Assembly: GCF_029227915.1 (NCBI RefSeq)
Contig: NC_079875.1
Span: forward strand, 28,644,001-28,708,000
Reading direction: 5' to 3'
Length of the DNA: 64,000 bases
Source: Hydractinia symbiolongicarpus
Lineage: Eukaryota > Cnidaria > Hydrozoa > Anthoathecata > Hydractiniidae
A model generated the notes under the pieces. That model was not told where the DNA came from, did no database searches, and saw nothing but the letters and a program-made list of their open reading frames with translations. Of this stretch, positions 55,533 to 64,000 are shown piece by piece. The position numbers and the translations under genes are program-made. How positions within the stretch are numbered: the stretch's first letter is position 1; each line of letters starts with the position of its first letter.

Positions 55533-57285
55533 CAGTCAAGCCTGGGGCGGGTCTGGCGGGGTACGGTCGCGATGGAAGTTGCATTCTGTGCAAGAAACCA
55601 TCCTCAAATGTCTCTCACATATTGGGTGCCTGTAGGACCTCTCTTTTGCAGGGTAGATACACATACCGGCATGACTCGGTTTTAACAGTTTTGGTTAAGA
55701 TATTAAAAGAGTTTTTGGTATCATATGAACCTCTTAGGGTTTCCAAGTGCAACAAAATTAATTTCATTCCGGCCGGTCAATCACCATCTAAGAAGAGGCA
55801 TACAAAGTGTCCAGGCCTTCTTCACCTTGCTTCCGATTAGAAAATACTGTCAGATTTAGATTCCGTTTTAGTTGTTCAACCTTACACTGCAATAACGCAA
55901 CTACGCCCAGACGTGTTATTAATATCCAGTTTTTCCAAAACTGTAATTATGGTAGAACTGACTTGTCCATGGGAAGAGAACACGGAATATTGGCACAAAC
56001 GAAATCTTAAAAAATATTCTTTACTTTGTTATGCTATGAAAAACAATGGATGGATCGTGCATTTCTTTGCCATTGAAGTGGGTACAAAGGGTTTCTGTTC
56101 AGAATCAGTAAGGACCTGTTTTCGTCGCTTTGGTTTCCCTAACAAGCCTTTACGTTCCCTATTAAAATTCCTAACTTTTACCTCCATGAGTGCCTCTTTT
56201 TACATCTGGATGTCTCGAAATTCTACCACTTGGGTTGAGCCTGAAAAGGCCCCAATCATTCCTGTAGTTTCTGTCACAAATATGGAATGTAAGAAATCAA
56301 AAGACCCTGAGAAATCTTCCGCAAGTCACACAAAATCGTGTAAAATCAAAAAACTTGAAAAACGTGCTACAAGGTCTCCCAAAACAACAGTCGCATTGCC
56401 ATCTAACCCTGATTTTAGGAATAGCGGTCTAAAAATCTGGGGAAACACATGTTATGCAAACTCAATCTTACAATGTTTTTATAACCTTCCAAAAGTTAAA
56501 GAAGCTATTTCTGTCAGCAAAACAACCTCAAAGTTAGGCGAAGCATTTGTAGGTGTTCTTCAAAGTTTGGCTATTTCCAGAAGTCCAGTTGATCCCTCCC
56601 ATTTTTTGCGTGCTATGAAACATCATATCTCAGCTGCGAAGGGAAGTGCATTTAATATCTTTGCTCAGCACGACATCCCCGAGGTTCTTGAATATCTCCT
56701 ACCTGGTCTGTCATTAGACTTTCCATTTCTTGGAAGTCTTTTTAGTATTGGCATCAAGACATCTACCACTTGCAATTCATGTCATATTACGAGCTCCTCA
56801 GAAGTTATAGCACCATGCATCCAAATTTCTCTGCACCCTACGCTACAATCTTCCTTAGATAATTTCTTTGAAAGCGAGGAGTTGTCAGACACCAATGCCT
56901 ACTTCTGCCATGTTTGCAACGCTCAACAAACTGCTCTAGTTGAAAAAGAGTTAATGTCGTGCGGTTCCCATTTCATTTTACCGCTAAAACGTTTTGCCAG
57001 TGCCAACGGCCTTGTGTCAAAATTGCCTTTCGTATTACTGCTTACCCTGGTACCCTTTCCATACCTTTTACCGTAGATGGAGAAGTGAAATTTCGTAAAA
57101 ATTTTCAATTAAGGGCTATTATCAACCATTGCGGCAACTTAAATGATGGTCACTACACAACCACAGCCTTCGATCAAATGGTTCACAGGTGGATACATTG
57201 CAATGATAGAGCAGTAATTTTCTATGATGACCGCCTTATTAACAGTCACGAGTCATATGTTTTCTTTTTAGAAGAGCTGAGATAA
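55533..57285 (+). pseudogene. CCHC - restriction-like endonuclease - USP polyprotein
   Basis: Knuckle CILCKKPSSNVSHILGAC (C-x2-C-x8-H-x4-C), then QGRYTYRHDSVL. After one in-frame TAG (55,838-55,840) comes the endonuclease: RPDVLL (Asp), VELTCPWEEN (Glu), then KRNLKKYSLLC (Lys/Tyr), as in R2/R4/NeSL-type target-nicking nucleases. A basic linker (KKLEKRATRSPK) leads to the USP domain: Cys box GNTCYANSILQCF, QHDIPEVLEYL, zinc pairs CNSC and CHVC, HFILPLKRF. After a one-base frameshift near 57,020 come the His box NHCGNLNDGHYTT and CNDRAV, then ESYVFFLEEL. All three catalytic positions (Cys, His, Asn/Asp) and four zinc cysteines are present. The domain should cleave ubiquitin from conjugates. Its benefit to the element is unknown; protection of its proteins from degradation is one guess. 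Confidence 0.75.
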
Positions 57286-57815
57286 GAATATTTTAACCAG
57301 AATGAGTCAGCAAGGGGGCTTGACTACACTCAGTCTTGTCTTTGGAGAGTGGCGACTCCACTTATTACCCCAGTCAAAAATAAAACAAAATCAAATAAAA
57401 ATTAAGTTAGCAAGGGGTTTGATCACACATGATCTTGTCTTTGGAGGGTAAGAGTAGCACGGTTGAACAGAAAGTGGTCAAAGTTTACTTTAGGAAGATA
57501 GGGATGTCTAGTTTCTGCTGATGACCGTCCGCGGACCTCTTCGAGGTGACCCAGCTAGACATCCAAGGTACTTAGGTTCAGAAATATGGGTCGAAACCTA
57601 CCTGGCCTGGGTTTAAGTTCTCTTCATCTTTTTAAATGTGTTGTGTCCTTTTAATTTTTTTACATATTTTTTAATTAATTCCTTGCAAAAAGGGAGAATT
57701 GTGTTTTTAGAGGCATTTTCTCTAGAGGAGTACAACCTCTAGCTTATTTCCAAAGACCTAACAGATTGAGTTCATCATTGCGGTGGCTTGCCACCTCTTT
57801 GTAAATTATTTTCTT
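55533..57815 (+). mobile_element. Endonuclease-USP non-LTR retrotransposon, copy 1 (5'-truncated)
   Basis: A 3' half of a non-LTR element: CCHC knuckle, restriction-like endonuclease, USP deubiquitinase, then a 3' untranslated region of about 530 bases ending near GTAAATTATTTTCTTAAC. The 3' region holds TCAGCAAGGGG...TTTGA twice and CTCTAGAGGAGTACAACCTC. Parts recur at 25,640-25,890 and 36,011-36,975, and a CCHC piece at 38,170, showing a dispersed family. The reverse transcriptase is missing here; a related RT fragment is at 45.1-46.3 kb. Confidence 0.8.
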
Positions 57816-58357
57816 AACATTTTATTGTTCTCAAAATGTTGTTAGAAATAAATCCTGGCATAGTACGCCATCCTACATTTTTAATGTTAAAAAATACTGT
57901 CATACAAAGTCGTTAGCAATTAAAAAGTCCTGTTTGGGATAGGAGAGCGTGATATAAAGAACATAATGACCATTTCAAAAAAAAGTATGTGAAACAACTT
58001 CTTTAGAAGACAACTCTGTTAATGCTGGTAAAAATATAATGGTACGCAACGCTTCATTTATATTTAAAAAAAGAAATTGTGCGCAAAGTAAATGACAATA
58101 TGACATGTCAATGAAACCTTCTTAAGTCATTCAAAAATTGGCAGGTGCACTAAAAAGAATAGAAAAAAGAAATTGCAGCTTAAAGGAGATGACGATGGTG
58201 ACCACTTTACAATTCTAATCACACAGATACCATCACAATGATCGTGTAGTAATAAGTCATGATGAAGCCTCTCTAAAAATTAAGTAAATTCGCATTGTTC
58301 GTCGTACCATGCTTACCCTGCACATTTTGTTTGTATTATGACTGCTTTTCCATTTAG
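57816..58357. other. Unassigned AT-rich sequence
   Basis: No feature recognised until the splice acceptor at 58,357. Confidence 0.4.
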
Positions 58358-58561
58358 AAGGAGCCAGAATTGACATGGGAAAATTTTAAAGAGAGTGTGT
58401 TATTGTCGAAGGATAAGGGTGGCTACGCTTACCGCGAGAACTTTGAGTTGTGGCGTGCTGCTGGGGGGAAAGGCCTTTTCACCCAGGAGGACGCCATAAA
58501 TGCCCAGAAGCGTAGGCACCCATATTCTTCGGCAAGTCGAGCCACAAAAGGAGATAATTGA
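58358..58561 (+). CDS. Putative terminal coding exon of an unrecognised gene
   Basis: A good acceptor (TTTTCCATTTAG) is followed at once by an open frame reading KEPELTWENFKESVLLSKDK, then YAYRENFELWRAAGGKGLFT and a Lys/Arg/Ser-rich end (QKRRHPYSSASRATKGDN) before TGA. The composition (three Trp/Tyr-rich segments, GGKGLF) is strongly coding-like, with no frame damage. AATAAA near 58,760 could serve as polyadenylation signal. I do not recognise the family. Upstream exons were not found in the window; they would have to lie beyond the retrotransposon to the left. A captured exon within a transposon is the alternative. Confidence 0.45.
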   Translation, partial: KEPELTWENFKESVLLSKDKGGYAYRENFELWRAAGGKGLFTQEDAINAQKRRHPYSSASRATKGDN

Positions 58562-58953
58562 ATCTTCTAAAAAATTACTTACTTATCTTTTTTCTTTAAT
58601 TTGGCTGGTCTACCGAAAATTTAGATTTTTATTTCATTGTCCTATTTTTACAATCTGCTTTAACAAAAAAATCGAGACGGAAATTTATCTCCTATGTGGT
58701 CAATTCCAATTAAATTTATTACCAAGAATAACTCTCAAATATTTTGTTGATTTGACTCTCAATAAACACCACTGGCATTGCGACGACTAATGAGTCACAA
58801 AACTTCCACTTCGACGGCACGTGGCATGGCGTATGCGTCAGCAGCTGTCAAATATGGCAAAGTAACACATTTATTTGGTCCCCATTTTCTTTTACCCTGG
58901 ACTGGATATTGTTAAAGTGTATTGGAAGTATCAGTGTCACGTACATTAGCAGC

Positions 58954-60036
58954 ATGGAAAATTTAACTAATACACCAATTGTAGAATTCATTGATACACC
59001 ACTTCGTAAAATTAGCTCGACTTCAGATATTCCTATAATTCTTGAAAGAAATGGAGTTAAAGAAAGTGATGAATCGTTTATAGACCGCATGTATTCAAAC
59101 ATCAACTTACAAAAAATGAAAGGTGAGCTAATACACGATCTTAAAAACTACCTTGATGAATGTGTTAAAAATGTTGCTCTGTCAAACCGTCACGTTTCTA
59201 CCGAATGGGATAGTAATAAAATGTTTAGTGTGTTGGAGGAAAGGATTTTATTTTTGGAAAAGGAAGTAAATGCCAAAAATGAAATGATACAAATGTTATT
59301 AGCGACGAAATCATCAACGCGTGACGACATACTACATAACTCTCATAGCTTCAACAAATTAAAATCTTGCGAAACAAACGAGAATTTTACAATTCCCAAG
59401 GACACCGTTAAGGCAAAAATCATTAAACAGAGTTCCTTTATTCACGCAAATCGCTTTGAAAACTTGCCCATTGAAGAAATAATGGATGATGTAAATAGTG
59501 TTGCCAACGAAGTGCCGCATAAAACGCCGCGAAGGAGATCTGACAAAAAATCTAAAGTTACGCAAATAATTGGAGACTCGATTGTAAAAGAAGTGAAGGG
59601 CTGGAAACTTTCTTCAAACGAGAACAAGATTATAGTGAAATCCTTCTCTGGAGCCACGACTAAATGCATGGAAAGTTACGCAATACCAACTACGAACATG
59701 TCTCCCGATAACATTATTATTCATTGTGGCACTAACGATCTTAATAGAATCGAAACCGATCAAATTGCTCAAAACATAGTAAAATGGGCTATTAAATTGA
59801 AATCTGGTGAAAATAATGTAATGATATCGGGCATAATTCAACGAAAAGACAGACTAAATAAAAAGGTGATGGCAGTCAACAAATCTCTCGCTCATCTTTG
59901 CGAACAAAGAAACATCGGCTTTATCAATAATGATAATATAAACCCCGACTTGCATTTGAATAGAAGTCGCCTTCACCTAAATATGAAAGGGACTTCAATA
60001 TTGTCTCGGAACTTTCTACAGGTGATTGAGGATTGA
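58954..60036 (+). CDS. LINE ORF1 protein with coiled coil and GDSL/SGNH esterase domain
   Basis: 360 residues if started at the ATG at 58,954, preferred over an earlier frame start because MENLTNTPIVEF begins the charged N-terminal part. A short coiled coil (SVLEERILFLEKEVNAKNEM, about residues 92-111) could allow self-association. A basic linker (TPRRRSDKKSK) leads to the esterase-like domain: block I IGDSIVKEV (catalytic Ser near 208), FSGATT, block III HCGTNDLN (near 257-264), and a C-terminal DLHLNRSRLHLNMKG with the Asp/His pair. Such domains occur in CR1 ORF1 proteins and are thought to act on lipids or membranes; the protein would also bind LINE RNA. The frame is intact. Confidence 0.85.
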   Translation: MENLTNTPIVEFIDTPLRKISSTSDIPIILERNGVKESDESFIDRMYSNINLQKMKGELIHDLKNYLDECVKNVALSNRHVSTEWDSNKMFSVLEERILFLEKEVNAKNEMIQMLLATKSSTRDDILHNSHSFNKLKSCETNENFTIPKDTVKAKIIKQSSFIHANRFENLPIEEIMDDVNSVANEVPHKTPRRRSDKKSKVTQIIGDSIVKEVKGWKLSSNENKIIVKSFSGATTKCMESYAIPTTNMSPDNIIIHCGTNDLNRIETDQIAQNIVKWAIKLKSGENNVMISGIIQRKDRLNKKVMAVNKSLAHLCEQRNIGFINNDNINPDLHLNRSRLHLNMKGTSILSRNFLQVIED

Positions 60037-60135
60037 CACAAAAAACCTGTCGAAATTTACGACACAGATCCACCGAACACTGCCTCAGATACTTTTGATT
60101 CAACATATGATATTTTCACTCTACGTCGCAGTAAC

Positions 60136-62986
60136 ATGTGTAACTTGATAGTCGGTCATTTGAACGTAAACTCGTTGCGAAACAAGTTCGAAGCAATTGA
60201 TTTAACTTTCAAGCACAATATTGATGTTCTGCTTCTAACTGAAACGAAAATAGATGAATCGTTCACTGATGCTCAATTTAAGTTAGATAATTACGCAATT
60301 CTGAGGAAAGATAGAAATGGACATGGTGGCGGTATTTTACTCTATATAAATGAAAATATTCCCTTCAAAGTGTTGCGAAAATATACTTTACCGGATGATA
60401 TCGAAGTTTTAGTTGTCGAAATAAATCTTCGAAAACGCAAATGGCTTTTAATCGGTGCATATAAACCACCGTTACAAAAAAATTACTACTTTTTAACTCA
60501 AATCGCAAATGTATTGATTTCACATCTCAACTATCACGAAAACATCATAATTATGGGTGATTTAAACATGGAAATAAGTGACACAGATTTCGATAACTTC
60601 ATTTCAACATACAACCTCCATAGACTAATCAAATCACCAACCTGCTTTAAGTCAAGTACTTCGCCTTCTTGCATTGATCACATATTAACAAATCAACCAA
60701 ATTTCTTTAAAAATAGTGTAACAATCGAAACTGGCATATCAGATTGGCATTTATTTGTTGGAAGTGTGATGAGAATGAACGTGATTAAAGGCGACCCAAT
60801 TGTGAAACACTACAGAAATTACAACAAAATTGACTACTTTGATTTTGAAAGAACATTATCAATGAACTTTTTGAAATTACTTGAGAACAATTACGACTTT
60901 AACCAATCCAATTTATGCATCACGTCTACGCTAAACCATTTTGCACCATTGAAAAAGAAAATACTAAGATTCAATAACGCACCTTTTATCACCAAGGAGC
61001 TTCGCAAAGCTATTATGCACAGATCCAAACTTCGTCGCATATATAACAAATCACGATCAAAAGAAAATTGGTCCAACTTCACTAGACAGAGAAACTACTG
61101 TGTTTCCTTATTACGAAAAACCAGACGTTCGTATTTCAAGGGTTTACGTATGACAAGCATTACTGATAATAAAAAGTTCTGGAAGTCTGTCAAGCCATTG
61201 TTTTCAAACGTTAGTTATAACACCAACAAAATTATCTTAATCGAGAAAGAAAAGATAGTCACCGACGAACAAAAATTATGCAAAATCTTCAATGAATATT
61301 ACACCAACATCACGAAAAATTTACCAATCAAACCAAACGATGATACACATACAGCAACCATTCACGATGCAATCCACTCGTATACTAATCACATCAGTAT
61401 TTTGAAAATTCGTGAAAATGTGGGTTATGATGAAAAGTTCTATTTTTCGCTGGTTGAACAGCCTGATGTTCTCAAAGTCATCAAAGACATGGATGCAAAG
61501 AAATCTTCTGTTAGTGGTGATTTTCCAGTTTTTATGTTGAAAAAGTTTATTCATATCTTTGTTCCTATCCTCACTAATATTATAAATTTTTGTTTACAGT
61601 CTAATATTTTTCCTGATGATTTAAAACTTGCAGAGGTTATACCTGTTTTTAAGAAGGATGACTGTAATGATAAGGAGAACTATAGACCTGTTAGCTTGCT
61701 TCCCTGTTTATCAAAGGTTTTTGAAAGAATTATTCTTAATCAAATGCACACTTTTATGCATGACAAACTCAGCCCTCATCTATCAGGCTTCAGAAAGGGT
61801 TATAATACACAATATGCTCTCATTCGAATGATTGAACAATGGAAAAGCACACTTGATAATAAGGGTGTAGTTGGAGCAGTGCTAATGGACCTTTCAAAAG
61901 CTTTTGATACTATCAACCATGATTTGCTTATTGCAAAGCTGCATGCCTATGGTTTTTCTGAATCTTCTTTATTATTTATTCACTCATACTTGAAAAATCG
62001 TTTTCAGAGAACCAGAATAAATTCTTCTTTTAGCGAATGGCTTCCTCTTCAAGTTGGAGTTCCACAAGGATCAATCTTAGGACCTCCTTTCTTCAATTAT
62101 TCTATAAACGATTTATTCTGGTTCATTATTCAATCATCCCTTTGTAACTTTGCAGATGATAACACCTTATATGCTTGTGAAAATTCATTAGAAGATGTAA
62201 AACAAACACTGCTTACTAATTTGGTCATAGTTAATAATTGGTTTTATGAAAATTACTTAGCAATAAATTTGAAAAAGTATCAATATATTGTATTAGGTCA
62301 TCACGATGAAAGTTTGATATTTAACCATTTGAAAATTGCGTGTAAATCGTCTAGTGCTTCTTGGTGTTACGATTGACTCGAGACTAAACTTTCATTCGCA
62401 TGTCAAAAACATCTGTAATAAGGCTAGTAGGAAACTCAACGTGCTTCAAAGGATATCTTCCTTTTTGACACCCAAGATGAAGCGTTTTCTCTTCAATTCA
62501 TTTATTTTGTCTCAGTTTTCTTACTGTCCCTTAGTATGGATGTTTTGTGGAAAAGTTGCGAATAATCGAATCAATCGTATTCATGAACGTTGTCTAAGAA
62601 TCATACAGGACGATATAAATGGCAGTTACGATGAACTTTTATCTTTATGTAATGTTAAAAATATTCACATCATCAATTTACAGAATTTAATGAAAGAGGT
62701 TTACAAATTTTTAAATGGATTGTCACCTCTATATATGAACGAGATATTTTCTGTTAGGGAAAACAAGTACAACCTTCGTTGCTTTAATTTGATCAGGCGA
62801 CCAACTTGTCGGACAACGTACTATGGCTTAAATACTTTATCAAATATTGCAGGGAAGCTATGGATATCTGTGCCTGACGCTACAAAGAATGCTCCTTCTC
62901 TCGAAGCCTTCCGTAGCTCAATAAAATTTTGGGAAGGTGATGTTTGCACCTGTAAAATATGCATGGATATACCATACATATTTTAA
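60136..62986 (+). pseudogene. LINE ORF2: AP endonuclease and reverse transcriptase, one frameshift
   Basis: The 746-residue frame (60,136-62,376) opens with the APE nuclease: HLNVNSLRNK (8-17), LLTETKID (33-40), MGDLNMEIS (140-148), SCIDHILTN and SDWHLF (202-207; SDH with an inserted Trp). The RT follows with NYRPVSLLPCLSKVFERII (515-533), MDLSKAFDTINHDLL (584-598), GVPQGSILGPPFFN (641-654) and NFADDNTLYA (671-680), the catalytic FADD intact. A one-base shift near 62,345 moves into the frame of 62,336-62,986 (LLGVTIDSRLNFHSHV, FSYCPLVWMFCG, INRIHERCLRII, PSLEAFRSSIKFW), the normal LINE C-terminus. APE nicks the target and RT copies RNA from the nick. The break should inactivate this copy. Confidence 0.85.
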
Positions 62987-63092
62987 CTTTACTTATTTAT
63001 TTATTTATTTTTCTTATTTTTTATCGCTGTTTGCCTTGTTTTACGTTTTGTTGTCGATTTAAATTAGTTATTTAAATACTATTGTATCTATC

Positions 63093-63120
63093 GACGTTAA
63101 ATAAAGAGAAAATCAAAAAA
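63093..63120 (+). terminator. LINE 3' end with AATAAA polyadenylation signal
   Basis: TTAAATAAAGAGAAAATC lies about 110 bases after the ORF2 stop and closes the element. This is a probable cleavage/polyadenylation signal; the exact element end is uncertain by about 20 bases. Confidence 0.5.
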
Positions 63121-64000
63121 GTACAGGACTAAAAGAGTGACTTTTTAATGACCTCTTTGACCTTAGGAGGGAGTAGACAATAACAGAATATCAAACATGA
63201 ACACTGTATAAAATATGCCGTGCATTTTGCTTACTTTGCTTCCATTCATTCTGTTGATCAAAATTAATATTTAGTTAGAATGGAAATGGTCAATGCTAAT
63301 TTAGTGACAAATGTGCCAATCAAAACACAAAGAAGCTTTATGCGTGTGCAGTTAAAAATGCAGATTTAGTAGCATAAGTCAACCGTCTGAAGGCAGTCAC
63401 CCCAGGTTGGTCCAAAATCTCGGTGGTTTTAGTCATGTATTGTTTAAAGAGCTATTTAAATGTGGTAAAATTTGACTATCCAGTCATCAAATAGTTTTGA
63501 TTTCAGTGTTTCTTCAGAATAAACACCTCTTATCCTAACGTAATACACCATTCTTGGTGCAATACTGTCCATTGTAATTTACGACCACATTCTTTTCTGT
63601 TTCACCACTGAATGCAAATACCCAGTATTTATTTCCTCACACAATGATCATCGGGCCAGAAAACAACACCAGTCCTTCCGTCCCACTGACCATCAACCGG
63701 CACAAACTAAAATTAAGAACTAATTAAAAACTCTTGCATTAAAAACGACACTTTGTATTGTACCCCCGCTTTCATCTGTTTTTGTAACGACGTTTCATTG
63801 AACCTACTACTTTCTCCAGCCAAATGTATAATACGTGCTAGATATAGCTAGCTAGGATTTTTACTATGCCCAAACGCTGACCTGGTCAATTTAACAGTTT
63901 TTGTTTTTCCGTTCGCACATTAAAACAAAGCATCATATATGCTGAAACAAAACAAAATATATGATGAAACAAAACAAAACATCATATATCCCAAGTTTTA
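63121..64000. other. Unassigned AT-rich sequence
   Basis: No coding or repeat feature recognised, apart from an imperfect short repeat of AAACAAAACAAAATATATGA-like words in the last 60 bases. Confidence 0.4.

Larger units (their letters stand above)
58790..63115 (+). mobile_element. CR1-like LINE with esterase ORF1, nearly full length
   Basis: Two consecutive ORFs (GDSL esterase-type ORF1, APE/RT ORF2) followed by a 130-base 3' end with AATAAAGAG and a short A-rich tail match the layout of CR1-superfamily LINEs. The 5' edge is approximate: about 160 bases of leader precede ORF1. Only one frameshift was found across more than 4 kb, so this is the youngest large element in the window. A target duplication was not identified. 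Confidence 0.85.

Overview
This is eukaryotic DNA from an AT-rich invertebrate genome that is crowded with transposons. Reading frames are short, short introns with GT/AG borders are visible, and almost every recognisable coding stretch belongs to a mobile element. The mix (Ty3/Gypsy, CR1-like and endonuclease-type non-LTR elements, Helitron, hAT, Harbinger and Mutator-like relics, tRNA-derived repeats) would suit a cnidarian such as a hydrozoan. That is inference from base composition and element style; no host gene here fixes the species. I see no rRNA gene, no convincing functional tRNA, no CRISPR array and no bacterial operon.

Layout. 0-5 kb: short direct repeats, a 14-17 bp minisatellite, a Harbinger relic, a TTGCC microsatellite and two tRNA-like (SINE) repeats. 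5-14 kb: mostly unassigned AT-rich DNA with a LINE relic (7 kb), a Helitron relic (8.2-8.6 kb) and a scatter of exon-like pieces (10.2-14.0 kb), including a C2H2 zinc finger and a duplicated micro-exon module. 14.6-17.4 kb: a Mutator-like transposase relic running into a 2 kb sequence that recurs inverted at 26.4-28.8 kb. Between these arms lies a degenerate Ty3/Gypsy element (18,950-24,279, minus strand) with a 5-bp target duplication, then a 98-bp tandem repeat. 29.8-44 kb: a recombinase-like relic, two hAT relics, a broken protein kinase, fragments of a non-LTR element carrying a ubiquitin-specific protease (USP) domain, and LINE and Gypsy scraps.

43.6-57.8 kb is the most unusual part. Two related but unrecognised proteins lie divergently on either side of a reverse transcriptase fragment: a decayed one at 43.9-44.7 kb (minus) and an apparently intact two-exon gene at 46,413-47,448 (plus). 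A degenerate ~230 bp tandem array separates the intact gene from an intron-rich Helitron Rep/helicase gene on the minus strand (49.0-54.0 kb). Next come a 203-bp tandem duplication and the 3' half of a non-LTR retrotransposon. One reading frame of that element, broken by one stop and one frameshift, joins a CCHC knuckle, a restriction-like endonuclease and a C-terminal USP deubiquitinase.

58.3-63.1 kb: one unassigned terminal exon, then a nearly complete CR1-like LINE with a GDSL-esterase ORF1 and an APE/RT ORF2 broken by a single frameshift. The last 0.9 kb shows nothing assignable.

Few genes here work together in a host pathway; the window reads as nested generations of insertions. The main candidates for something undescribed are the endonuclease-USP retrotransposon and the orphan paralogue pair at 44-47 kb.
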